Of a stretch of DNA of 64,000 nt, positions 1 to 13,400 are shown one piece after another. Made by a program: the position numbers and the translations under genes. Position 1 is the first letter of the stretch, and each line of letters starts with the position of its first letter. Under the pieces are notes generated by a model. The model made no database searches, was not told the origin of the DNA, and was given only the letters and a program-made list of their open reading frames with translations. Source of the DNA: Anas platyrhynchos (lineage: Eukaryota; Chordata; Aves; Anseriformes; Anatidae); the NCBI RefSeq assembly GCF_047663525.1, contig NC_092602.1:16675501-16739500 (forward strand), in the 5' to 3' direction.

Positions 1-3000
1 AGGAAATGCGTTGCGAGCCCTTTTCGCCCATCCAAAAGTGCCCCCAAAGGAAGGCTTTGGGTACAAGTGAACTCCCCAGGGGAGCCTTTACGCAGCCCCA
101 CATGCAACTGGACCCTCCGGGTTCGCTGTTTCCAAGCAACCCTAAACATAGCCCTAGCAGACATCGGAGACGAGTGAAAAATCAGGCCCCAGGAAATGCG
201 TTACAAGCCCCTTTGGACCATCCAAAAGTGTCACCAAAGGAAGGCTTTGGGTACAAGTGAACTCCCCAGGGGAGCCTTTACGCAGCCCCACATGCAACTG
301 GACCATCCGGGTTCGCTGTTCCTGAGCAAAAGTAAACGTAGCCCTGGCCGTCATCGGAAACGAGTGAAAAATCAGGCCCCAGGAAATGCGTTGCGAGCCC
401 CTTTGGACCATCCAAAAGTGCCCCCAAAGGAAGGCTTTTGGTACTAGTGAACTCCCCAGGGGAGCCTTTATGCAGCCCCACATGCAACTGGACCCTCCGG
501 GTTCGCTGTTTCCCAGCATCCCTAAACATAGCCCTAGACGGCATCGAAGACGACTGAAAAATCAGGCCCCAGGAAATGCGTTACGAGCCCTTTTCGCCCA
601 TGCAAAAGTGCCCCCAAAGGAAGGCTTTGGCTACAAGTGAACTCCCCAGGGGAGCCTTTACGCAGCCCCACATGCAACTAGACCCTCCGGGTTCGATTTT
701 TCCGAGCAACGCTAAATATATCACTAGGCGGCATGGGAGAAGACTGAAAACCCGGGCCCCAGAAAACGCGTTGCAAGCCCCTTTGGACCATCCAAAAGTG
801 TCACCAAATGAAGGCTTTGGGTACAAGTGAACTCCCCAGGGGAGCCTTTACGCAGCCCCACATGCAACTGGACCCTCCGGGTTCGCTGTTCATGAGCAAA
901 CCTAAACGTAGCCCTAGCCGTCATCGGAGACGAGTGAAAAATCAGGCCCCAGGAAATGCGTTGCGAGCCCTTTTCGCCCATCCAAAAGTGCCCCCAAAGG
1001 AAGGTTTTCGGTACAAGTGAACTCCCCAGGGGAGCCTTTACGCAGCCCCACATGCAACTGGACCCTCCGGGTTCGCTGTTTCCGAGCATCCCTAAACATA
1101 GCGCTACCCGGCATCGAAGACGACTGAAAAATCTGGCCCCAGGAAATGCGTTACGAGCCCTTTTCGCCCATGCAAAAGTGCCCCCAAAGGAAGGCTTTGG
1201 GTACAAGTGAACTCCCCAGGGGAGCCTTTACGCAGCCCCACATGCAACTGGACCCTCCGGGTTCGCTGTTTCCGAGCATCCCTAAACATAGCCCTAGCCG
1301 GCATCGATGACGACTGAAAAATAAGGCCCCAGGAAATGCGTTGCAAGCCCTTTTCGCCCATCTAAAAGTGCCCCCAAAGAAAGGCTTTGGGTACAAGAGA
1401 ACTCCCCAGGGGAGCCTTTACGCAGCCCCACATGCAACTGGACCCTCCGGGTTCGCTGTTCCTGAGCAAAACTAAACGTAGCCCTAGCCGTCATTGGAGA
1501 CGAGTGAAAAATCAGGCCCCAGGAAATGCGTTGCGAACCCCATTGGACCATCCAAAAGTGCCCCCAAAGGAAGGCTTTGGGTACAAGTGAACTCCCCAGG
1601 GGAGCCTTTACGCAGCCCCACATGCAACTGGACCCTCCGGGTTCGCTGTTCATGAGCATCCCTAAACATAACCCTAGCCGGCATCGATGATGACTGAAAA
1701 ATGAGACCCCAGGAAATGCGTTTCAAGCCGCATTCGCCCATCCCAAATTGCCCCCAAAGGAAGGCTTTGGGTACAAGTGAACTCCCCAGGGGAGCCTTTA
1801 CGCAGCCCCACATGCAACTAGACCCTCCGGGTTCGATTTTTCCGAGCAACGCTAAATATATCACTAGGCGGCATGGGAGAAGACTGAAAAACCGGGCCCC
1901 AGAAAACGCGTTGCAAGCCCCTTTGGACCATCCAAAAGTGTCACCAAATGAAGGCTTTGGGTACAAGTGAACTCCCCAGGGGAGCCTTTACGCAGCCCCA
2001 CATGCAACTGGACCCTCCGGGTTCGCTGTTCCTGAGCAAAACAAAACGTAGCCCTAGCCGTCATTGGAGAGGACTGAAAAATCAGGCCCCAGGAATTGCG
2101 TTGCGAGCCCTTTTCGCCCATCCAAAAGTGCCCCCAAAGGAAGGCTTTGGGTACAAGTGAACTCCCCAGGGGAGCCTTTACGCAGCCCCACATGCAACTA
2201 GACCCTCCGGGTTCGATTTTTCCGAGCAACGCTAAATATATCACTAGGCGGCATGGGAGAAGACTGAAAACCGGGGCCCCAGAAAACGCGTTGCAAGCCC
2301 CTTTGGACCATCCAAAAGTGTCACCAAATGAAGGCTTGGGGTACAAGTGAACTCCCCAGGGGAGCCTTTACACTGCCACACATGCAACTGGACCCTCCGG
2401 GTTCGCTGTTCATGAGCAAACCTAAACGTAGCCCTAGCCGTCATCGGAGACGAGTGAAAAATCAGGCCCCAGGAAATGCGTTGCGAGCCCTTTTCGCCCA
2501 TCCAAAAGTGCCCCCAAAGGAAGGCTTTGGGTACAAGTGAACTCCCCAGGGGAGCCTTTACGCAGCCCCACATGCAACTGGACCCTCCGGGTTCGCTGTT
2601 TCCGAGCATCCCTAAACATAGCGCTACCCGGCATCGAAGACGACTGAAAAATCAGGCCCCAGGAAATGCGTTACGAGCCCTTTTCGCCCATGCAAAAGTG
2701 CCCCCAAAGGAAGGCTTTGGGTACAAGTGAACTCCCCAGGGGAGCCTTTACGCAGCCCCACATGCAACTGGACCCTCCGGGTTCGCTGTTTCCGAGCATC
2801 CCTAAACATAGCGCTACCCGGCATCGAAGACGACTGAAAAATCTGGCCCCAGGAAATGCGTTACGAGCCCTTTTCGCCCATGCAAAAGTGCCCCCAAAGG
2901 AAGGCTTTGGGTACAAGTGAACTCCCCAGGGGAGCCTTTACGCAGCCCCACATGCAACTGGACCCTCCGGGTTCGCTGTTTCCGAGCATCCCTAAACATA

Positions 3001-6000
3001 TCGCTAGCCGGCATCGATGACGACTGAAAAATAAGGCCCCAGGAAATGCGTTCCGAGCCCTTTTCGCCCATCTAAAAGTGCCCCCAAAGAAAGGCTTTGG
3101 GTACAAGAGAACTCCCCAGGGGAGCCTTTACGCAGCACCACATGCAACTGGACCCTCCGGGTTCGCTGTGTCTGAGCATCCCTAAACATAGCCCAAGCCG
3201 GCATCGATGATGACTGAAAAATCAGGCCCCAGAAAATGCGTTGCAAGCCCCTTTGGACCATCCCAAAGTGTCACCAAAGGAAGGCTTTGGGTACAAGTGA
3301 ACTCCCCAGGGGAGCCTTTATGCAGCCCCACATGCAACTGGACCCTCCGGGTTCGCTGTTTCCGAGCATCCCTAAACATATCCCTTGCCGGCATCGAAGA
3401 CGACTGAAAAATCAGGCCCCAGGAAATGCGTTGCGAGCCTTTTCGCCCATCCAAAAGTGCCCCCAAAGGAAGGCTTTGCGTACAAGTGAACTCCCCAGGG
3501 GAGCCTTTACGCAGCCCCACATGCAACTGGACCCTCCAGGTTCGCTGTTCATGAGCAAAACTAAACGTAGCCCTAGCCGTCATAGGAAACGAGTGAAAAA
3601 TCAGGCCCCAGGAAATGCGTTGCGAGCCCCTTTGGACCATCCAAAAGTGCCCCCAAAGGAAGGCTTTTGGTACTAGTGAACTCCCCAGGGGAGCCTTTAC
3701 GCAGCCCCACATGCAACTGGACCCTCAGGGTTCGCTGTTTCCGAGCATCCCTACACATAGCCCTAGCCGGCATCGAAGACGACTGAAAAATCAGGGCCCA
3801 GGAAATGCGTTGCGAGCCCTTTTCGCCCATCTAAAAGTGCCCCCAAAGGAAGGCTTTGGGTACAAGTGAACTCTCTAGGGGAGCCTTTACGCAGCACCAC
3901 ATGCAACTGGACCCTCCGGGTTCGCTATTCATGAGCAAAACTAAACGTAGCCCTAGCCGTCATTGGAGACGAGTGAAAAATCAGGCCCCAGGAAATGCGT
4001 TGCGAGCCCCTTTGGACCATCCAAAAGTGCCCCCAAAGGAAGGCTTTGGGTACAAGTGAACTCCCCAGGGGAGCCTTTACGCAACCCCACATGCAACTGG
4101 ACCCTCCGGGTTCGCTGTTTCCAAGCAACCCTAAACATAGCCCTAGCAGTCATCGGAGACGAGTGAAAAATCAGGCCCCAGGAAATGCGTTACAAGCACT
4201 TTTCGCCCATCTAAAAGTGCCCCCAAAGGAAGGCTTTGGGTACAAGAGAACTCCCCAGGGGAGCCTTTACGCAGCCCCACATGCAACTGGACCCTCCGGG
4301 TTCGCTGTTTCCGAGCATCCCTAAACATATTGCTAGCCGGCATCGATGACGACTGAAAAATAAGGCCCCAGGAAATGCGTTCCGAGTCCTTTTCGCCCAT
4401 CTAAAAGTGCCCCCAAAGGAAGGCTTTGGCTACAAGAGAACTCCCCAGGGGAGCCTTTACGCAGCCCCACATGCAACTGGACCCTCCGGGTTCGCTGTTC
4501 CTGATCAAAACTAAACGTAGACCTAGCCGTCATTGGAGACGAGTGAAAAATCAGGCCCCAGGAAATGCGTTGCGAACCCCATTGGACCATCCAAAAGTGC
4601 CCCCAAAGGAAGGCTTTGGGTACAAGTGAACTCCCCAGGGGAGCCTTTACGCAGCCCCACATGCAACTAGACCCTCCGGGTTCGATTTTTCGGAGCAACG
4701 CCAAATATATCACTAGGCGGCATGGGAGAAGACTGAAAACCCGGGCCCCAGAAAACGCGTTGCAAGCCCCTTTGGACCATCCAAAAGTGTCACCAAATGA
4801 AGGCTTTGGGTACAAGTGAACTCCCCAGGGGAGCCTTTACACTGCCCCACATGCAACTGGACCCTCCGGGTTCGCTGTTCATGAGCAAACCTAAACGTAG
4901 CCCTAGCCGTCATCGGAGACGAGTGAAAAATCAGGCCCCAGGAAATGCGTTGCGAGCCCTTTTCGCCCATCCAAAAGTGCCCCCAAAGGAAGGCTTTGGG
5001 TACAAGTGAACTCCCCAGGGGAGCCTTTACGCAGCCCCATATGCAACTGGACCCTCCGGGTTCGCTGTTTCCAAGCAACCCTAAACATAGCCCTAGCAGT
5101 CATCGGAGACGAGTGAAAAATCAGGCCCCAGGAAATGCGTTCCGAGCCCCTTTGGACCATCCAAAAGTGTCACAAAAGGAAGGCTTTGGGTACAAGTGAA
5201 CTCCCCAGGGGAGCCTTTACGCAGCCCCACATGCAACTGGACCCTCCGGGTTCGCTGTTTCCGAGCATCCCTAAACATACCCCTAGCCGGCATCGAAGAC
5301 GACTGAAAAATCAGGCCCCAGGAAATGCGTTGCAAGCCCTTTTCGCCCATCCAAAAGTGCCCCCAAAGGAAGGCTTTGCGTACAAGTGAACTCCCCAGGG
5401 GAGCCTTTACGCAGCCCCACATGCAACTGGACCGTCCGGGTTCGCTGTTCCTGAGCATCCCTAAACATATCGCTAGCCGGCATCGATGATGACTGAAAAA
5501 TGAGGCCCCAGGAAATGCGTTACAAGCCCCATTCGCCCATCCAAAATTGCCCCCAAAGGAAGGCTTTGCATACAAGTGAACTCCCCAGGGGAGCCTTTAC
5601 GCAGCCCCACATGCAACTGGACCCTCAGGGTTCGCTGTTTCCGAGCATTCCTAAACATAGCACTACCCGGCATCGAAGACGACTGAAAAATCTGGCCCCA
5701 GGAAATGCGTTACGAGCCCTTTTCGCCCATGCAAAAGTGCCCCCAAAGGAAGGCTTTGGGTACAAGTGAACTCCCCAGGGGAGCCTTTACGCAGCCCCAC
5801 ATGCAACTGGACCCTCCGGGTTCGCTGTTTCCGAGCATCCCTAAACATATCGCTAGCCGGCATCGATGACGACTGAAAAATAAGGCCCCAGGAAATGCGT
5901 TCCGAGCCCTTTTCGCCCATCTAAAAGTGCCCCCAAAGGAAGGCTTTGGGTACAAGAGAACTCCCCAGGGGAGCCTTTACGCAGCCCCACATGCAACTGG

Positions 6001-6080
6001 ACCCTCCGGGTACGCTGTTCCTGAGCAAAACTAAACGTAGCCCTAGCAGTCATTGGAGACGAGTGAAAAATCAGGTCCCA
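1..6080. repeat. Higher-order repeat unit of ~6.08 kb (32 monomers)
   Basis: The variant pattern at 1-575 is reproduced at about 6080-6654, an offset of 6079 bases. It includes private variants such as GACCATCCGGG, AGCAAAAGTAAACG and the TACTAGTGA change. After that point the second copy carries one extra monomer, so 576-830 matches 6845-7099 at offset 6269. A second level exists: the block at 808-1210 recurs at 2328-2730 with an offset of exactly 1520 bases (8 monomers), and 7457 recurs at 8976 with offset 1519. The shared variants imply multi-monomer duplication in addition to single-unit turnover. Confidence 0.8.
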
Positions 6081-9000
6081 GGAAATGCGTTGCGAGCCCT
6101 TTTCGCCCATCCAAAAGTGCCCCCAAAGGAAGGCTTTGGGTACAAGTGAACTCCCCAGGGGAGCCTTTACGCAGCCCCACATGCAACTGGACCCTCCGGG
6201 TTCGCTGTTTCCAAGCAACCCTAAACATAGCCCTAGCAGACATCGGAGACGAGTGAAAAATCAGGCCCCAGGAAATGCGTTACAAGCCCCTTTGGACCAT
6301 CCAAAAGTGTCACCAAAGGAAGGCTTTGGGTACAAGTGAACTCCCCAGGGGAGCCTTTACGCAGCCCCACATGCAACTGGACCATCCGGGTTCGCTGTTC
6401 CTGAGCAAAAGTAAACGTAGCCCTGGCCGTCATCGGAAACGAGTGAAAAATCAGGCCCCAGGAAATGCGTTGCGAGCCCCTTTGGACCATCCAAAAGTGC
6501 CCCCAAAGGAAGGCTTTTGGTACTAGTGAACTCCCCAGGGGAGCCTTTATGCAGCCCCACATGCAACTGGACCATCCGGGTTCGCTGTTTCCGAGCAAAC
6601 CTAAACATATCCCTAGCAGTCATCGGAGACGAGTGAAGCATCAGGCCCCAGGAAATGCGTTCCGAGCCCCTTTGGACCATCCAAAAGTGTCACCAAAGGA
6701 AGGCTTTGGGTACAAGAGAACTCCCCAGGGGAGCCTTTACGCAGCCCCACATGCAACTGGACCCTCCGGGTTCGCTGTTTCCCAGCATCCCTAAACATAG
6801 CCCTAGACGGCATCGAAGACGACTGAAAAATCAGGCCCCAGGAAATGCGTTACGAGCCCTTTTCGCCCATGCAAAAGTGCCCCCAAAGGAAGGCTTTGGC
6901 TACAAGTGAACTCCCCAGGGGAGCCTTTACGCAGCCCCACATGCAACTAGACCCTCCGGGTTCGATTTTTCCGAGCAACGCTAAATATATCACTAGGCGG
7001 CATGGGAGAAGACTGAAAACCCGGGCCCCAGAAAACGCGTTGCAAGCCCCTTTGGACCATCCAAAAGTGTCACCAAATGAAGGCTTTGGGTACAAGTGAA
7101 CTCCCCAGGGGAGCCTTTACGCAGCCCCACATGCAACTGGACCCTCCGGGTTCGCTGTTTCCGAGCATTCCTAAACATAGCACTACCCGGCATCGAAGAC
7201 GACTGAAAAATCTGGCCCCAGGAAATGCGTTACGAGCCCTTTTCGCCCATGCAAAAGTGCCCCCAAAGGAAGGCTTTGGCTACAAGTGAACTCCCCAGGG
7301 GAGCCTTTACGCAGCCCCACATGCAACTAGACCCTCCGGGTTCGATTTTTCCGAGCAACGCCAAATATATCACTAGCCGGCATGGGAGAAGACTGAAAAC
7401 CCGGGCCCCAGAAAACGCGTTGCGAGCCCCTTTGGACCATCCAAAAGTGTCACCAAATGAAGTCTTTGGGTACAAGTGAACTCCCCAGGGGAGCCTTTAC
7501 ACTGCCCCACATGCAACTGGACCCTCCGGGTTCGCTGTTCATGAGCAAACCTAAACGTAGCCCTAGCCGTCATCGGAGACGAGTGAAAAATCAGGCCCCA
7601 GGAAATGCGTTGCGAGCCCTTTTCGCCCATCCAAAAGTGCCCCCAAAGGAAGGCTTTGGGTACAAGTGAACTCCCCAGGGGAGCCTTTACGCAGCCCCAC
7701 ATGCAACTGGACCCTCCGGGTTCGCTGTTTCCGAGCATCCCTAAACATAGCGCTAGCCGGCATCGAAGACGACTGAAAAATCAGGCCCCAGGAAATGCGT
7801 TGCAAGCCCTTTTCGCCCATCCAAAAGTGCCCCCAAAGGAAGGCTTTGGGTACAAGTGAACTCCCCAGGGGAGCCTTTACGCAGCCCCACATGCAACTGG
7901 ACCCTCCGGGTTCGCTGTTCCTGAGCATCCCTAAACATAGCCCTAGCCGGCATCGATGATGACTGAAAAATGAGGCCCCAGGAAATGCGTTACAAGCCCT
8001 TTTCGCCCATCCAAAATTGCCCCCAAAGGAAGGCTTTGCGTACAAGTGAACTCCCCAGGGGAGCCTTTACGCAGCCCCACATGCAACTGGACCCTCCAGG
8101 TTCGCTGTTTCTGAGCATCCGTAAACATAGCCCTAGCCGGCATAGAAGACGACTGAAAAATCAGGCCCCAGGAAATGCGTTGCAAGCCCTTTTCGCCCAT
8201 CCAAAAGTGCCCCCAAAGGAAGGCTTTGGGTACAAGTGAACTCCCCAGGGGAGCCTTTACGCAGCCCCACATGCAACTGGACCCTCCGGGTTCGCTGTTC
8301 CTGAGCATCCCTAAACATAACTCAAGCCGGCATCGATGATGACTGAAAAATCAGGCCCCAGAAAATGCATTGCAAGCCCCTTTGGACCATCCAAAAGTGT
8401 CACCAAAGGAAGGCTTTGGGTACAAGTGAACTCCCCAGGGGAGCCTTTATGCAGCCCCACATGCAACTGGACCCTCCGGGTTCGCTGTTTCCGAGCATCC
8501 CTAAACATAGCCCTTGCCGGCATCGAAGACGACTGAAAAATCAGGCCCCAGGAAATGCGTTGCGAGCCTTTTCGCCCATCCAAAAGTGCCCCCAAAGGAA
8601 GGCTTTGGCTACAAGAGAACTCCCCAGGGGAGCCTTTACGCAGCCCCACATGCAACTGGACCCTCCAGGTTCGCTGTTCCTGAGCAAAACTAAACGTAGC
8701 CCTAGCAGTCATCGGAAACGAGTGAAAAATCAGGCCCCAGGAAATGCGTTGCGAGCCCCTTTGGACCATCCAAAAGTGCCCCCAAAGGAAGGCTTTTGGT
8801 ACTAGTGAACTCCCCAGGGGAGCCTTTACGCAGCCCCACATGCAACTAGACCCTCCGGGTTCGATTTTTCCGAGCAAAGCCAAATATATCACTAGCTGGC
8901 ATGGGAGAAGACTGAAAACCCGGGCCCCAGAAAACGCGTTGCAAGCCCCTTTGGACCATCCAAAAGTGTCACCAAATGAAGGCTTTGGGTACAAGTGAAC

Positions 9001-10120
9001 TCCCCAGGGGAGCCTTTACACTGCCCCACATGCAACTGGACCCTCCGGGTTCGCTGTTCATGAGCAAACCTAAACGTAGCCCTAGCCGTCATCGGAGACG
9101 AGTGAAAAATCAGGCCCCAGGAAATGCGTTGCGAGCCCTTTTCGCCCATCCAAAAGTGCCCCCAAAGGAAGGCTTTGGGTACAAGTGAACTCCCCAGGGG
9201 AGCCTTTACGCAGCCCCACATGCAACTGGACCCTCTGGGTTCGCTCTTTCCGAGCAACCCTAAATATATCCCTAGCCGGCATGGGAGAAGACTGAAAATC
9301 TGGGCCCCAGGAAACGCGTTGCGAGCCCCTTTCGCCCATCCAAAAGTGCCCGCAAAGGAAGGCTTTGGGTACAAGTGAACTCCCCAGGGGAGCCTTTACG
9401 CAGCCCCACATGCAACTGGACCCTCCGGGTTCACTCTTTCACAGCAAGCCTAAATATATCCATAGACGGCATAGAAGAAGTCTGAAAAATCAGGCCCTAG
9501 GAAACTGTTTCCGAGCCCCTTTCACCCATCCAAAAGTGCCCCCAAAGGAAGGCTTTGGGTACAAGCGAACTCCCTAGGGGAGACTTTCCGCAGCCCCACA
9601 TTCAACTGGACCCTCCGGGTTAACTATTTCACAACAAGCCTAAATATAGCCCTTACCGGCATGGGAGAAGAATGAAAATCTGGGCACCAGGAAACGCATT
9701 CCTAGCCCCTTTCACCCATCCAAAAATTCCCGCAAAGGAAGGCTTTGGGTACAAGTGAACTCCCCAGAGGAGGCTTTACGCAGCCCCACATGCAACTGGA
9801 CCCTCTGAGTTCACTCATTCCAAGCAACCCTAAATATATCTCTAGCCATCATCAGAGACGACTGAAAAATCAGGCCACAGAAAAATCGTTGTAAGCCCCT
9901 TTCGCCCATACAAAAGTGCCCGCAAAGGAAGGCTTTGGGTACAAGTGAACTCCCCAGGGGAGCCTTTACGCAGCCCCACATTCAACGGGACCCTCCGAGT
10001 TCACTCTTTCACAGCAAGCCTAAATATATCCCTAGATGGCGTGGGAGAAGACTGAAAAACCAAGCCCGAGAAAACGCGTTGCGAGCCCCTTTCGCCCATC
10101 CAAAAGTGCCCCCACAGGAA
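1..10120. repeat. 190-bp satellite array, homogeneous block
   Basis: Direct tandem repeat with a period of 190 bp, shown by the recurrence every 190 bases of anchors such as GAACTCCCCAGGGGAGCC, CCCCACATGCAACTGGACC and CCAAAAGTGCCCCC. About 53 monomers lie in this block and the array runs off the left edge of the window. Variation is concentrated in one internal stretch, so monomers fall into classes: CTTTGGACCAT versus TTTTCGCCCAT, and GCTGTTCCTGAGCAAA versus GATTTTTCCGAGCAACG. Classes recur in register, giving higher-order repeats. Occasional 1-base deletions (for example near 3439 and 8569) make 189-bp monomers. Because 190 is not a multiple of 3, each monomer opens ~84-codon frames on both strands that shift frame from unit to unit; these are not genes. 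Monomers after about 9400 become more diverged. Satellites of about this size are often pericentromeric in birds, but location cannot be read here. Confidence 0.97.
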
Positions 10121-10423
10121 TCATAGAATCATAGAATATCCTGAGTTGGAAGGGACCCTTAAGGATCATCAAGTCCAACTCTTGACACCGCACAGGTCTA
10201 CCCAAGTTCAGACCATGTGACTAAGTGCACAGTCCAATCTCTTCTTAAATTCAGTCCGGCTCGGTGCAGTGACCACTTCCCTGGGGAGCCTGTTCCAGTG
10301 TGCAACCACTCTCTCTGTGAAGAACCCCTTCCTGATGTCCAGCCTAAACTTCCCCTGCCTCAGCTTAACTCCGTTCCCGTGGGCCCTGTCGCTGGTGTTA
10401 ATGGAGAAAAGGTATCCTGCCTC
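10121..10423 (-). mobile_element. CR1 LINE 3' fragment inserted in the satellite
   Basis: The minus strand ends in the CR1-type 3' terminus, seen on the plus strand as TCATAGAATCATAGAATATC at the left edge. It contains the last ~70 codons of the CR1 ORF2 frame (residues such as [20 protein letters not shown]) and the 3' UTR. It interrupts a monomer between CCCCCACAGGAA and GTACAAGTG, and about 8 bases of the monomer are missing at the junction. It is nearly identical to the same part of the CR1 at 44672-47304, so both appear to belong to one young subfamily. It is strongly 5'-truncated, as is usual for CR1. Confidence 0.93.
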
Positions 10424-13400
10424 GTACAAGTGAACTCCCCAGGGGAGCCTTTACGCAGACCCACATGCAACTGGACCCTCCGGGTTCGTTGTTTCCGAGC
10501 AAGCCTAAATATATCCCTTACCGGCATGGGAGGAGACTGAAAATCCGGTCCCTAGAAAAAGCATTGCGAGCCCCGTTCGCCCATTCAAAAGAGACCCCAA
10601 AGGAAGGCTTTGGGTACATTTGAACTCCCCAGGGGAGCCTTTACGCAGACCCATATGCAACTGGACCCTCCGGGTTCGCTCTTTCCGAGCAAACCTCAAT
10701 ACAGCCCTAGCCGGATTAGGAGAAAACTGAAAAACCAGGCCCCAGGAAACGCGTTGCGAGCCCATTTCGCCCATCCAAAAGTGCCCCCAAAGGAAGGCTT
10801 TGGGTACAAGTGAACTCCCCAGGGGAGCCTTCACCCAGCCCCACATGCAACGGGACCATCCGGGTTCACTCTTTCACAACAAGCCTAAATATAGCCCTTA
10901 CCGGCATGGGAGAAGACTGAAAATCCGGGCCTCAGGAAACGCATTCCGAGCCCCTGTCACCCATCCAAAATGCCCCCAAAGGAAGGCTTTGGGTACAAGT
11001 GAACTCCTCAGGGGAGCCTTTACGCAGCCCCACATGCAACTGGACCCTCCGGGTTCGCTGTTTCCGAGCAAGAGTTAATATATCCCTTACCGGCATAGAA
11101 GACGACTGAAAAATCGGGCCCTAGGAAACGCGTTTCATGCCACTTTCGCCCATCTAAAATTGCCCGCAAACGAAGGCTTTGGGTACAAGTGAACTCCCCA
11201 GGGGAGCCCTTACGCAGCCCCACATGCAACTGGACCCTCTGGGTTCGCACTTTCCGAGCAAACCTAAATATATCCTTAGCCGTCGTGGGTCAAGACTGAA
11301 AAACCGGAACCCAGGAAACGCGTTGCGAGCCCCTTTTCCCCATCCAAAAGTGCCCCCAAAGGAAGGCTATGCATATATCTGAACTCCCCAGGGGAGCCTT
11401 TACGCAGCCCCACATGCAACTGGACCCTCTGAGTTCACTCATTCCAAGCAACCCTAAATATATCTCTAGCCGTCATCAGAGACGACTGAAAAATCAGGCC
11501 ACAGAAAAATCGTTGTGAGCCCCTTTCGCCCATCCAAAAGAGACCCCAAACGAAGGCTATGCGTATATCTGAACTCCCCAGGGGAGCCTTTACGCAGCCC
11601 CACATGCAACTGTACCCTTTGGGTTCACTGTTTCCGAGCAACCCTAAATATATCCCTAGCTAACTTCGAAGACGACTGAAAAATTGGGCCCCAGAAAACA
11701 CGTTGCAAGCCCCTTTCGCCCATTCAAAAGTGCCCCCAAAGGAAGGCTTTGGGTACAAGTGATCTCCCCAGGGGAGCCTTTACGCAGCCCCACATGCAAC
11801 TGGACCCTCCGGGTTCACTCTTTCTTAGCAAGCCTAAATATATCCCTTACATGCAACTAAGACTGAAAATCCGGACCCGAGGAAACGCAATCCGAGCCCC
11901 TTTCACCCATCCAAAAGTGCCCCCAAAGGAAGGCTTTGGGTACAAGTGAACTCCCCAGGGGAGCCTTCACGCAGCCCCACATGCAACTGGACCCTCCGGG
12001 TTCACTCTTTCACAGCAAGCCTAAATATACCCCTGGCAGGCGTCGGATAAGACTGAAAAACCGGGCCCCTGAAAAAGCGTTGCGAGCCCCTTTCGCCCAT
12101 CCAAAAGTGCCCCCAAAGGAAGGCTTTGGGTAGAGTGAACTCCCCAGGGGAGCCTTTACGCAGCCCCACATGCAACTGGACCCTCCGGGGTCACTCATTC
12201 CAAGCAACCCGAAATATAACCCTAGCCGTCATCAGAGACGATTGAAAAACCGGGCCCCAGAAAAATCGTTGCGAGCCCCTTTCGCCCATCCAAAAGTGCC
12301 CCCAAAGGAAGGCTTTGAGTACAAGTGAACTCCCCACGGGAGCCTTTACGCAGCCCCACATGCAACTGGACCCTCTGAGTTCACTCATCCCGAGCAACCC
12401 GAAACATATCCCTAGCCGGCATCAGAGATGACTGAAAAATCGGGCCCCAGAAAACGCGTTGCGAGGCCCTTGCACCCATCCTGAAGTGCCCACAAAGGAA
12501 GGCTTTGGGTACAAGTGATCTCCCCATGGGAGCCTTTACGCAGCCTCACATGCAACGGGACCCTCCTGGTTCGCTCTTTCCGAGCAAACCTAAATATTTC
12601 CCTAGCCGTCATGGGTCAAGACTGAAAATACGGGCCCCAGGAAACGCATTCCGAGCCCCTGTCGCCCATCCAAAATGCCCCCAAAGGAAGGCTTTGGGTA
12701 CAAGTGAACTCCCCAGAGGAGGCTTTACGCAGCCCCACATGCAACTGGACCCTCTGAGTTCACTCATTCCAAGCAACCCTAAATATATCTCTAGCCATCA
12801 TCAGAGACGACTGAAAAATCAGGCCACAGAAAAATCGTTGTGAGCCCCTTTCGCCCATCCAAAATTCCCCGCTAAGGAAGGCTTTGGGTACAAGTGAACT
12901 CCCCAGGGGAGCCTTTACGCAGCTCCACATGCAACTGGACCCTCCGGGTTCACTCTTTCACAACAAGCCTAAATATAGCCCTTACCGGCATGGGAGAAGA
13001 CTGAAAATCTGGGCACCAGGAAAGGCATTCCTAGCCACTTTCACCCATCCAAAAATTCCCACAAAGGAAGGCTTTGGGTACAAGTGAACTCCCCAGGGGA
13101 GCCTTTACGCAGACCCACATGCAACTGGACCCTCCGGGTTCACTCTTTCACAACAAGCCTAAATATAGCCCTTACCGGCATGGGAGGAGACTGAAAATCC
13201 GGTCCCTAGAAAAAGCGTTGCGAGCCCATTTCGCCCATCCAAAAGTGCCCCCAAAGGAAGGCTTTGGGTACATTTGAACTCCCCAGGGGAGCCTTCACGC
13301 AGACCCATATGCAACTGGACCCTCCGGGTTCGCTCTTTCCGAGCAAACCTAAATACAGCCCTAGATGGATTAGGAGAAAACTGAAAAACCGGGCCCCAGG

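Noticed and set aside
1..10130. Dozens of ~60-230-codon open frames on both strands of the satellite
   Set aside because: They repeat every 190 bp, shift frame with each monomer (190 is not a multiple of 3) and end at the same TACAAGTGA motif. They are a by-product of the repeat.
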